From Eubacteriales bacterium (GTDB lineage: Bacteria; Bacillota; Clostridia; Lachnospirales; Lachnospiraceae): a stretch of DNA of 64,000 nucleotides. The notes under the pieces are model-generated. The model had not been told where the DNA came from. It did no database searches and saw nothing but the letters and a program-made list of their open reading frames with translations. The stretch covers positions 22,779 to 86,778 of the forward strand of contig JAUNOK010000011.1 in assembly GCA_030537195.1 (NCBI GenBank). Reading direction: 5' to 3'. How positions within the stretch are numbered: position 1 is the stretch's first letter; each line of letters starts with the position of its first letter. Positions 51,232 through 58,729 of the stretch are shown piece by piece. The position numbers and the translations under genes were made by a program.

Positions 51232-51651
51232 TTATTCAGCTTTCTTAACTTCGATTTCCTTAGCTGCTTTCTTCTCTATGCCGGAAGCTATTGCCACCAT
51301 TCCAACCCATACGGCTGTTACAACCAATGCCATGCCAACACCGGCTGTTGCCATCTCTTTAAGCATCTGCACAGCATCCTGTGCGTTGCCTGCTGCCGTT
51401 AAGAATGGAAAGAAAGGTGTAACTTCTCCATGCCATACATGCTCGAATGCAAGTAACGCTGTACCACCCCAGAGCATATTGTTAAGCCATTTTAACTTTC
51501 TTGAGAATGGAAGTGCCTTTTCTTCCTTAACTGCTTCTACAGCACCTTCTGTTTCACAGGAACATACTTCTTTCTTCTCTTTCTTTTCAACTATCTTAGT
51601 TATCGCTGTTGTAACGATAGCTTCAGTACCTGGTACTATAAAACATGCCAT
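51232..51651 (-). CDS. Small membrane protein, unknown function
   Basis: I do not recognise this 139-residue protein. The ATG at 51651 follows AGGAGG by 8 nt and is preferred over one seven codons upstream. A hydrophobic start (ACFIVPGTEAIVTTAITKIV) is followed by a charged region with CSCE (about 30-50), a helix with WLNNMLWGGTALLAFEHVWHGEVTPFFPF (cited in part), and a C-terminal helix (VGMALVVTAVWVGMVAIASG) ending in a Lys/Glu tail. It is first in the four-gene operon, suggesting it works with the next membrane proteins. Confidence 0.75.
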   Translation of the reverse strand: MACFIVPGTEAIVTTAITKIVEKKEKKEVCSCETEGAVEAVKEEKALPFSRKLKWLNNMLWGGTALLAFEHVWHGEVTPFFPFLTAAGNAQDAVQMLKEMATAGVGMALVVTAVWVGMVAIASGIEKKAAKEIEVKKAE

Positions 51652-51673
51652 ATTAAATTCCTCCTGATTCACG

Positions 51674-51698
51674 ATGCATTTTATGTGAGAAAATGCAT
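51674..51698. promoter_or_regulatory. Perfect palindrome in the 5'-UTR of the 51.2-kb operon
   Basis: ATGCATTTT and AAAATGCAT are exact inverted repeats around 7 nt. The site lies between the promoter -10 (51711-51716) and the ribosome site, so it could be an operator or an mRNA hairpin. Confidence 0.65.
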
Positions 51699-51710
51699 AT
51701 ATTTATATGT

Positions 51711-51739
51711 ATTTTACCTATTTCACATGGGATTGTCAA
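51711..51739 (-). promoter_or_regulatory. Promoter of the small membrane protein/OLD operon
   Basis: On the minus strand TTGACA (51739-51734), a 17-bp spacer and TAAAAT (51716-51711) form a good sigma-A promoter. Confidence 0.85.
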
Positions 51740-51842
51740 ACTTTGTAAAATATACATTTTCACATATATTTTCTCTTTATTCCTGCTCCTGAATATGATA
51801 TATTAAAGCAGATGAGATTCACTTTGGAAAGGAGAGTTTTTT

Positions 51843-52241
51843 ATGAAAAAGAGCTTTAAAAGACTGTTAAGCTGTATATTTATAATAACTTTCTTCCTTG
51901 TAGGCATGTGCCTTGACAGAGCCAATGTATCTGTTCCTGAAGTGAAGTCTTTTTCTACATCAGAAGCTAAGGTATTCGCTACACCTGAGCCTTCTGTCAG
52001 TGATACCATGCCATGTACAACTGAAATGCTTGGACTTGTGAGAACATCCATCTCTAATCTTACAGCAGACAGAAGCAGTTCACGCAACGTATTACGCATA
52101 TTCCAATTCTTACTTTGCGGACTGTGTGCATCTATCGGTATCAGTATCTATTTCAAATCGACAGGCGTAATGCATGATTCTATCACATGCAGCACCACTG
52201 TCACTCTTAATTATATCCATCAGACTGACGGCAAGAAATAA
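51843..52241 (+). CDS. Exported or membrane protein, unknown function
   Basis: The 132-residue protein has a signal-like start (MKKSFKRLLSCIFIITFFLVGMCL), a Ser/Thr/Pro-rich middle (30-65), and a membrane helix at about 83-105 (VLRIFQFLLCGLCASIGISIYF). The layout suggests an external loop between two helices. I find no family. AAGGAGAG lies 8-9 nt upstream. It is divergent from the small membrane operon and has a similar theme of small membrane proteins nearby. Confidence 0.7.
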   Translation: MKKSFKRLLSCIFIITFFLVGMCLDRANVSVPEVKSFSTSEAKVFATPEPSVSDTMPCTTEMLGLVRTSISNLTADRSSSRNVLRIFQFLLCGLCASIGISIYFKSTGVMHDSITCSTTVTLNYIHQTDGKK

Positions 52242-52326
52242 CACATTATCATTAAATCAATAATTTCCTGAGGTACATTATTTTTATATATTATTAATAT
52301 TATAATTATAAAAAGAGGCAATAAAA

Positions 52327-52470
52327 ATGAATATTTTAATGATAATCGGTATTATTCTAGGTGGAGGTGTATCTATTGCATCTACCGTTGGAATAACTGT
52401 AGGTATTTTCGGAACTATCGTATATAAGTTTTATAGAAAAATACGTTTCGGTATATCTATGTTTGACTAA
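52327..52470 (+). CDS. Short single-helix membrane protein
   Basis: This 47-codon frame encodes one glycine-rich helix (MNILMIIGIILGGGVSIAST, then VGIFGTIVYKFYRKIRFG) with a basic C-terminal end, so it should sit N-out or as a small membrane peptide. AGAGG lies about 9 nt before the ATG. It is followed 22 bp later by a second tiny membrane frame. Real expression is likely but not proved. Confidence 0.6.
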   Translation: MNILMIIGIILGGGVSIASTVGITVGIFGTIVYKFYRKIRFGISMFD

Positions 52471-52492
52471 GTTTGAAAGGATAATCAATTAT

Positions 52493-52621
52493 ATGTTAGG
52501 TAATATAACAGTCGGTATCGTCATTGTTCTTGCTGTTGCTGCCTGTGGACTTGGTGTGTGGCTAGACAGAGCCAAGTCAGACAAATCAGACAATAACACT
52601 GACGCACAGTCTAAGAATTAA
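52493..52621 (+). CDS. Short single-helix membrane protein
   Basis: The 42-residue peptide has a hydrophobic helix (LGNITVGIVIVLAVAACGLGV) and a polar tail rich in Lys, Asp and Asn. The start resembles the FeoB-associated small membrane proteins but it lacks their Cys-rich tail. GAAAGG lies 12 nt upstream, somewhat far. A strong terminator follows at 52627, which supports this as the last gene of a transcript. Confidence 0.55.
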   Translation: MLGNITVGIVIVLAVAACGLGVWLDRAKSDKSDNNTDAQSKN

Positions 52622-52626
52622 ATAAC

Positions 52627-52667
52627 AAAGCGGTCACACCAGACTTTTTATTCTGATGTGACCGCTT
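52627..52667. terminator. Bidirectional terminator
   Basis: AAAGCGGTCACA and TGTGACCGCTTT pair, continued by CAGA/TCTG with single bulges. It serves the tiny membrane genes and the converging J-domain gene. Confidence 0.9.
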
Positions 52668-53663
52668 TTACTTACTTTCTCGATATCTGTTAAGCAAATC
52701 CTCTATTCTCATATTAATATTTTCAGGAAATGTTGCATCATTTCCGATTTTCACCCACAAATCAATGTTCTTATATTTCTTGTCTCGCATTGTATTATGT
52801 CTGTCCTGCTTTGAAGATACTTCTATCTTTACCATTGCACGCTTCTGCTCAAGTATTGGAATCAACACATAATATAATCTGTCATCTTTAAATGATATGT
52901 ATCCTGCTTCTTTTCCCGAACGCGTCATCAGATACAGCCTGTGCTTTTTTATTCCTGCCGGAAACAGCTTCATTCCTGCTTTTATCAATCCAGATTCAGG
53001 TGACATCTCAAGCATCGCTCCGATATAGAATACATTTGCAGCATCATCAATTGATGTAAGAATACTCTCCAATGTTTCTGAAGTCGCAGTAAACTGCTGT
53101 GCTAACAGATATGCAAGTTCCGCCTGATATCTGATTCTGTGTTCTGTATCACGCTTCTTTCCCGCCCCTTCATCAATGCTGTTAAGCAGTTCTTCACTAC
53201 ATTCATAAATGCTTCGAAGAAAAAGCTTAAAATCTTCCTCTAAAGTCCACATATATCTGCCTCTGGCGACCCTGAATCTTCCAATGTTGTTACCATTGTA
53301 ATCTTCCGCATAATGATACACATTACGCTGGCAAAATGCATGTTCATTCTCTGGAGCTGTAAAATCATATTCTTCATTTTCCTGGTCAGTGCCATAATAT
53401 TTCTCATTATATTCCGAATATTTATAATCGTATCTATAATTACTATCCAATGATTCCTGCACGGTCTGATTTGAAAGCACAGTGAATGCTTCGTTAATTT
53501 CATATGCGCTGTATTTATATACATTTTCTTTGTCTGATTTATCTCTGTTTAATGCAGCATCAGGATGTACCATATGCATAAGCTGTCTGTACCGCTTCTT
53601 TAACTCAATCTTAGTTATATCTGATGTAACATCAAATATTCTGTATGCCTGCTGAACCGTCAT
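52668..53663 (-). CDS. J-domain protein with unassigned C-terminal region
   Basis: Residues 1-65 form a J domain with KKRYRQLMHMVHPDAAL; the HPD triad that triggers DnaK ATPase is intact. A Tyr/Asn/Glu-rich linker (65-120) follows. Residues about 120-331 hold helices and a beta region and match nothing I know. There is no zinc finger or DnaJ C-terminal domain, so it is a specialised Hsp40-like adaptor. I start at the ATG at 53663, preceded by AAGGA; the frame upstream from 53705 has no ribosome site. Divergent from the GntR/ABC operon. Confidence 0.82.
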   Translation of the reverse strand: MTVQQAYRIFDVTSDITKIELKKRYRQLMHMVHPDAALNRDKSDKENVYKYSAYEINEAFTVLSNQTVQESLDSNYRYDYKYSEYNEKYYGTDQENEEYDFTAPENEHAFCQRNVYHYAEDYNGNNIGRFRVARGRYMWTLEEDFKLFLRSIYECSEELLNSIDEGAGKKRDTEHRIRYQAELAYLLAQQFTATSETLESILTSIDDAANVFYIGAMLEMSPESGLIKAGMKLFPAGIKKHRLYLMTRSGKEAGYISFKDDRLYYVLIPILEQKRAMVKIEVSSKQDRHNTMRDKKYKNIDLWVKIGNDATFPENINMRIEDLLNRYRESK

Positions 53664-53744
53664 AAATGCTATATTTCCTTCTACATTTTTTCTTTTGGTT
53701 ATCATACACCAATTAAAGATTTTTTGCTAATTTTATTATTTCCG

Positions 53745-53786
53745 TTGACAGTCATATTGTTATAGTGTACTATTGTGCTAGTACAC
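53745..53786 (+). promoter_or_regulatory. Promoter with YtrA-type operator
   Basis: TTGACA (53745-53750), 17 bp, TACTAT (53768-53773). An exact inverted repeat GTGTACTA/TAGTACAC (53765-53772 and 53779-53786, 6-nt gap) covers the -10. GTGTAC occurs once more at 53800-53805. A GntR/YtrA dimer bound here would block RNA polymerase. Confidence 0.85.
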
Positions 53787-53826
53787 AGGTACGCGTCATG
53801 TGTACAATACAAAAAATGGAGGGATT

Positions 53827-54180
53827 ATGGACTATAAAGCTAATATACCAATTTATCTTCAGGTAATTGATGATATTAAGAAAAGAATTCTTACCGGTGA
53901 GATTAAGCTCGGTGACAAGCTTCCGTCAACAAGGGAACTTGCCGTACAGTACACGGTCAATCCTAACACTGCTGCAAGAATATACAATGAACTTGAACAG
54001 TGTGGTCTGTGCTACACCAAAAGAGGTCTTGGCACATTTGTATCAGAGGATGTGAATCTGATTGATACCTTAAAGGCGGACATTTCTGGTGAAATGATTG
54101 AGACTTTCGTTTCTGGAATGACAAGCCTTGGTTTTTCTAAAGATGAGATTATTAATCTCATTAAGAATTATCACGAATAA
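53827..54180 (+). CDS. GntR-family regulator, YtrA subfamily
   Basis: The 117-residue protein is a GntR winged helix (residues 1-75: IPIYLQVIDDIKKRIL, LPSTRELAVQYTVNPNTAARIYNELE, GLGTFVSED) with only a short C-terminal dimer helix, as in YtrA. Such regulators control linked ABC transporters, often induced by envelope stress. An inverted repeat operator overlaps the promoter -10. GGAGG at 53819-53823 fixes the start at 53827. The ABC ATPase gene follows 19 bp later. Confidence 0.94.
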   Translation: MDYKANIPIYLQVIDDIKKRILTGEIKLGDKLPSTRELAVQYTVNPNTAARIYNELEQCGLCYTKRGLGTFVSEDVNLIDTLKADISGEMIETFVSGMTSLGFSKDEIINLIKNYHE

Positions 54181-54199
54181 AATATGGAGGGATTTAATT

Positions 54200-54889
54200 A
54201 TGCTGCAATGTAAAAATGTTACTAAAAAGTATATGAAAATGACTGCCGTTAATGGTGTTTCCATTGACTTCATGCCTGGCAGAATATACGCCCTGCTCGG
54301 CTCTAACGGAAGCGGCAAAACAACTTTAATGAAAATGATAGCAGGTCTTGTAAAACCTACTTCTGGAGATATCACTCTTTCTGGTGTTCCAATCGGAGTA
54401 GAAACTAAAAAGCATATTGCATACATGCCTACTGAGAGCTATTTTTACAACTATATGAGCTGTGCCGATATAGGAAAGTATTATAATGATTTCTTTGAGG
54501 ATTTCTCACTCGACCAGTATTACAGCTATCTTAATGAAATGAATCTTACACCTGACATGAAAGCCAGCAAGATGTCATCAGGAATGATGGCTAAGCTTAA
54601 GCTTGCTGTTAATCTTTCAAGAAATGCATCAGTAATTATGCTTGATGAACCGCTTAACGGTGTTGATATTATCGCAAGAGAACAGGTTATCAATTCTGTA
54701 ATCAGCAAGGCTTCACCAGATAAAGTAATTATCATGTCAAGCCACCTTGTTGATGAACTTGAAGCTGTTATTGACTATGCTGTATTTATCAAAGACGGCG
54801 TAATTGTTTCACAGGGAGATGCTGAAAACTTACGAACAGCTTCCGGCATGTCAATAGTCGACCAGTACAAACACATTTATGCATATTAA
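54200..54889 (+). CDS. ABC transporter ATP-binding protein (YtrB-like)
   Basis: The 229-residue ATPase has Walker A GSNGSGKTT near 37, a degenerate signature MSSGMMAKLKLAV in place of LSGGQ near 135, Walker B VIMLDEPLNG near 155 and the switch His in SSHLVDELE. GGAGG lies 9 nt before the ATG at 54200; a longer frame from 54128 overlaps the regulator and lacks such a site. The gene lies between its GntR regulator and a membrane partner. The substrate is unknown. Confidence 0.93.
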   Translation: MLQCKNVTKKYMKMTAVNGVSIDFMPGRIYALLGSNGSGKTTLMKMIAGLVKPTSGDITLSGVPIGVETKKHIAYMPTESYFYNYMSCADIGKYYNDFFEDFSLDQYYSYLNEMNLTPDMKASKMSSGMMAKLKLAVNLSRNASVIMLDEPLNGVDIIAREQVINSVISKASPDKVIIMSSHLVDELEAVIDYAVFIKDGVIVSQGDAENLRTASGMSIVDQYKHIYAY

Positions 54890-54904
54890 AAGGGGGAATA
54901 TTCA

Positions 54905-55669
54905 ATGTTAAAATTAACTAAATATGAATTGAGAAAGAATCTTCTCGGTATAGGAATCGTAGCAGGTATTATCTTTGTGCTTGAAGCATTTTTTATGTTC
55001 TTCTGCCTCACTAAGAATCTCAACTACACAAGCCTTTTCGCCGGACTTTTAATAATAGCTGCATTTGTAAGCTTTTTTATTGTATTTATATTCGGCGTTG
55101 TGACCTACAGTAGAGAACTTTCAAGTAAAAGCAGTTACCTGATATTCATGACACCTAACTCCTCTCTTAGCATAATTACATCTAAGCTGTTCTACACTCT
55201 GATTATCGGAGTCGGAATTGCTGCATTGTTCATTGGCTTTGGAGCACTTGATGTATTCATGATGGTTGGTATATTCGGTGACTTAGCTGACACTCTTAAG
55301 GATTTATCAGAAGTGTTAAAGATTATGGGAATTGATGTTGTAAATATAATTATTAATATTGTTGCCGGAATCATCTCATTCCTTATATCTTTCTTCTTCC
55401 TTATAGCACTTGCTTACTTTGCTATAACACTTTCTTCTACTGCTTTACAGAACAAGAAGATTAAAGGATTGATATCAGTTGTATTATTCTGCATTCTTGC
55501 TTATGTAACAATTAAGATTTCTTCTGTGTTACCTGAACTTTACAAGAACCCAGACAGCTTATTACAGGCATTAATATCAAGCCTTCCAGCTACCATCTTC
55601 CAGTTATTCATGGTAGTTGCATGCACATTCGGAAGTGCTGTGCTTCTTGATAAGAAGGTAAGTCTGTAA
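54905..55669 (+). CDS. ABC-2-type membrane subunit
   Basis: The 254-residue protein has six membrane helices and a YtrC/ABC-2-like start (KLTKYELRKNLLGIGIVAGIIF, cited in part). FGVVTYSRELSSKSSYLIFMTPNS after helix 2 is typical of this group. It follows the ATPase gene by 15 bp with GGGGGA before the ATG, so the two form a transporter regulated by the GntR protein. Export of, or resistance to, a membrane-active compound is the usual role of such systems; not shown here. Confidence 0.9.
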   Translation: MLKLTKYELRKNLLGIGIVAGIIFVLEAFFMFFCLTKNLNYTSLFAGLLIIAAFVSFFIVFIFGVVTYSRELSSKSSYLIFMTPNSSLSIITSKLFYTLIIGVGIAALFIGFGALDVFMMVGIFGDLADTLKDLSEVLKIMGIDVVNIIINIVAGIISFLISFFFLIALAYFAITLSSTALQNKKIKGLISVVLFCILAYVTIKISSVLPELYKNPDSLLQALISSLPATIFQLFMVVACTFGSAVLLDKKVSL

Positions 55670-55675
55670 TCATAT

Positions 55676-55725
55676 AAAAATAGCAGGGTATCAACTACTG
55701 TAAATAATGATACCCCGCTATTTTT
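55676..55725. terminator. Bidirectional terminator
   Basis: AAAAATAGC/GCTATTTTT and GGGTATCA/TGATACCC pair around a single mismatch, between the ABC operon and the converging YczE-like gene. Confidence 0.9.
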
Positions 55726-56440
55726 ACTCTTCCACATAATCAAAAGCAATAGCTTCCATGCGCTCCTTGAACAGCTCGTTAAACACTGCAATTACACGTC
55801 CGACTCCAATCATTGAAAGAATTGTTCCAAGTCCAAGACCAAGAAGTATATGTCCAGTAAAGAGTCCTATTAAAAATGTTGTGCAGACATTGAATATATC
55901 AAAGCAGTTCTTGCAGAAGCCGACACCCTTACCGGTTCTGCCTTTAAGCCTTGTAGTATCACTTATTGCCTGTACAATTCCATCTCCCGGATTAGGTATA
56001 ATTCTCATATCGAGTGACATTGCTGCTCCTATACCTGTCAATACTACAGCAAGCAGCAATACTATAATCTGTAACACAATGTTATTATGTACAGATGGAA
56101 TAAGTGCTGAGAACACATTTAGGAAACGGGTAAACACTATACTTACCGGTATCTGTAAGGCATCTCTTACAATATACATTCCAAGATATTTAGCTTCTTT
56201 TCTGTCTGTAAGATACCACACAGTATGCATTATCATCTCAATTATAACAAAGATAAAATATACAATCATCGTCATATTGGCGAAGTTAAATCCTATGATA
56301 TGAGATATTGAATACGGCACCGAAATTATTGGTGAAACACCAAGATTAGCTTTCGTATTAAGCATAATTCCAAGTGCAAGTATCAGTAATCCAAGAAAAT
56401 AAAACACCCATCTGATAATAAGTTTATTTCTGCTCTTCAT
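55724..56440 (-). CDS. YczE/YitT-like membrane protein
   Basis: The 238-residue protein has five to six membrane helices and the YczE family start: FYFLGLLILALGIMLNTKANLGVSPIISVPY (cited in part), later SLDMRIIPNPGDGIVQAIS and the conserved GKGVGFCKNCFDI region. Function is unknown in general; a link to antibiotic production or export has been noted for YczE. Its start lies inside the end of the marR gene (17-bp overlap) with GGGAGG in marR coding sequence, so it is translationally coupled. It may belong to the exporter operon. Confidence 0.88.
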   Translation of the reverse strand: MKSRNKLIIRWVFYFLGLLILALGIMLNTKANLGVSPIISVPYSISHIIGFNFANMTMIVYFIFVIIEMIMHTVWYLTDRKEAKYLGMYIVRDALQIPVSIVFTRFLNVFSALIPSVHNNIVLQIIVLLLAVVLTGIGAAMSLDMRIIPNPGDGIVQAISDTTRLKGRTGKGVGFCKNCFDIFNVCTTFLIGLFTGHILLGLGLGTILSMIGVGRVIAVFNELFKERMEAIAFDYVEE

Positions 56441-56870
56441 TCTTAACTGCCTCCCAAAGGTTGTCCTGAACCTTATCTGTAAGTATTGTTAAAGTCTTTA
56501 TCTCATCTTCGCTGAATCCATTATATATGACTTTATCTGTCCACTTAAATATCTTGATAACCTCATCAGCTTTCTGTGCACCATAATCAGTAAGTAACAC
56601 ATTCCATGACCTTCTGCTTGCCGGATTGCTCTCTCTCTTTAGCAGACCATCCTTTTCCATTCTGTCCAATGTTCTTGACATTGTAGTTACATCCATAAAG
56701 CACAGCTCCGCAAGCTCCTTCTGATTCATAGTGCCATGTTCCCTTAATTCCCTGAGAATCCTCGGCTGCCCCTGCCCAACTGTAAGACCAAGATCTATAA
56801 GAAATGGTCTTACAAGTCTTCTCCTTAACATCTCTATATCAAAAAATGCATTTTCTCTGCTGTTATCCAT
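56424..56870 (-). CDS. MarR-family regulator of the ABC exporter operon
   Basis: The 148-residue protein has the MarR winged helix (residues 45-100: ELREHGTMNQKELAELCFMDVTTMSRTLDRMEKDGLLKRE, cited in part; wing SRRSWNVLLTDYG). The GQPRILREL segment is typical. It is the third gene after two exporter genes, 11 bp away, rather than first. A 24-bp near-palindrome CAATAGTTG/CAACAATTG covers the operon's -10, so it probably represses the whole operon, including itself. The inducer is unknown. Confidence 0.92.
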   Translation of the reverse strand: MDNSRENAFFDIEMLRRRLVRPFLIDLGLTVGQGQPRILRELREHGTMNQKELAELCFMDVTTMSRTLDRMEKDGLLKRESNPASRRSWNVLLTDYGAQKADEVIKIFKWTDKVIYNGFSEDEIKTLTILTDKVQDNLWEAVKNEEQK

Positions 56871-56881
56871 ATTTCTCCCCC

Positions 56882-58729
56882 TTACTCAAGTTCAAACTGT
56901 CCTGTATACAACTGGTAATATCTGCCCTTCTGCTCTAACAGTTCATCGTGGCTTCCTCGTTCAATGACTTCGCCCTTTTCAAGAACCATTATAGCATTAG
57001 AATTTCTTACTGTCGAAAGTCTGTGTGCGATAACAAATACAGTTCTTCCCTCCATTATCGCATCCATTCCTTTCTCAATAAGACGCTCAGTTCTTGTATC
57101 AATCGAGCTTGTCGCCTCATCAAGAATAAGCACCGGCGGCTTGGCAATAGCTGCTCTCGCAATTGCAAGAAGCTGTCTCTGCCCCTGTGACAGATTGCCT
57201 CCATCTGCATAAAGCATTGTATCATACCCCTGCGGAAGTCTTGTTATAAATGAATCGGCATTGGCAATCTTAGCTGCCTCCCTGATTTCTTCGTCAGTTG
57301 CATCAAGCTTTCCATATCTTATATTATCAGCAATAGTTCCTGTGAACAAATGTGTATCCTGAATTACCATTGCAAGAGAACGGCGCAGGTCATCTTTCTT
57401 AATATCCATTACATCAATTCCATCATATGTAATCGTTCCTGACTGGATATCATAGAATCTGTTTATAAGATTAACAATAGTAGTCTTTCCTGCTCCTGTC
57501 GAACCAACAAATGCAATCTTCTGTCCTGGCTTTGCGAACAGTGAAATCTTGTTAAGCACCTTCTTTTCAGGCACATATCCGAACACAACATCATTAAATC
57601 TTACATCCCCCTTAAGCTCCACAAGTTCTCCTGTAGGCAGCTTCCATGCGAAAGCCTCCGTCTTATCAGAGGTTTCTGTAAGGGTATTGTCTGCATTTTT
57701 AATGACATTGCACAGAGTTACCTTTCCTTCGTCAAGCTCCTCCGCCTCGTCCATCATGTCAAATATTCTTTCAGCTCCCGAAAGCGCTGAAAGTATGAAA
57801 TTAACCTGCTGTGTGAACTGGTTTAACGGCATCGCACTCTGTCTTACATATACAAGATACGCCGATATACTTCCGAGGTCCATAATTCCCTTGATTACAA
57901 ATATGCCTCCAACGCAGGCAGAAAGCGCATAATTAAAATACGACAGACTTACAATTACAGGAATAAGCATACCCGAATATGCAAGTGCATTAGTTGATTC
58001 CTTTCTGAAGCTCTCATTCATCTCACAGAATTTTTCAAAGTTCTTCTGCTCGTGGTTAAAGACCTTCTCAACCTTCTGTCCTGCCATCATTTCCTGCACG
58101 AAACCATTGATATTACCAAGCTCCTTCTGCTGTCTGTGATAATATTTCTTGCTGCGTTTACCGTTGTATTTGATGAAGATAAACATCAGAATAAGGAAAA
58201 CAACAACAATCATAGTCAGCTTTACACTTAAAACCATCATCATAGTTATAGTTCCAAAAAGTGTAAGAAAGCTCTGGATTACCATAGCAAAGCTGTTGTT
58301 CATTGCCTCCTGCACCGTATCAACATCATTAGTAAAATGGCTCATAATCTCGCCATGTGTATTGTTGTCAAAATATTTCAATGGAAGCTTCTGTGTATGC
58401 TTAAACAGATCCATTCGTATCTCACTTACTACCTTCTGGGAAGTATGAACCATAAGCCTGTTATAGCCAAGCGTTGACAGCGCACCGCACGCATACATGA
58501 CACCCATTCCGCACACAGCCCTGATAAGGCCTTTCATATTGCCCGGAACAATGAAATTATTAACTACAGGCTTTATTAAAAATGTTCCCATAATTCCTGC
58601 GCCTGCACTTATAAATACAAGTACTGCAACAAGCAGGAATGCCCATTTGTAATGACCCAGATATGTAAGGAGATGTTTAACAGTCTTTTTCGTATCCTTA
58701 GGTCTTTTATATCCAACATACTTAGCCAT
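56882..58729 (-). CDS. ABC exporter half-transporter, subunit B
   Basis: The 615-residue protein joins six membrane helices (about 25-320) to an ATPase domain (about 360-610) with a linker. Walker A is GSTGAGKTT, signature LSQGQRQLLAIARA, Walker B VLILDEATSSID and the H-loop AHRLSTV. All look complete. Its ATG shares one base with the stop of subunit A (TAATG). Pairs like this form heterodimers of the BmrCD/LmrCD multidrug type. Regulation is probably by the MarR protein encoded 11 bp downstream. Confidence 0.94.
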   Translation of the reverse strand: MAKYVGYKRPKDTKKTVKHLLTYLGHYKWAFLLVAVLVFISAGAGIMGTFLIKPVVNNFIVPGNMKGLIRAVCGMGVMYACGALSTLGYNRLMVHTSQKVVSEIRMDLFKHTQKLPLKYFDNNTHGEIMSHFTNDVDTVQEAMNNSFAMVIQSFLTLFGTITMMMVLSVKLTMIVVVFLILMFIFIKYNGKRSKKYYHRQQKELGNINGFVQEMMAGQKVEKVFNHEQKNFEKFCEMNESFRKESTNALAYSGMLIPVIVSLSYFNYALSACVGGIFVIKGIMDLGSISAYLVYVRQSAMPLNQFTQQVNFILSALSGAERIFDMMDEAEELDEGKVTLCNVIKNADNTLTETSDKTEAFAWKLPTGELVELKGDVRFNDVVFGYVPEKKVLNKISLFAKPGQKIAFVGSTGAGKTTIVNLINRFYDIQSGTITYDGIDVMDIKKDDLRRSLAMVIQDTHLFTGTIADNIRYGKLDATDEEIREAAKIANADSFITRLPQGYDTMLYADGGNLSQGQRQLLAIARAAIAKPPVLILDEATSSIDTRTERLIEKGMDAIMEGRTVFVIAHRLSTVRNSNAIMVLEKGEVIERGSHDELLEQKGRYYQLYTGQFELE

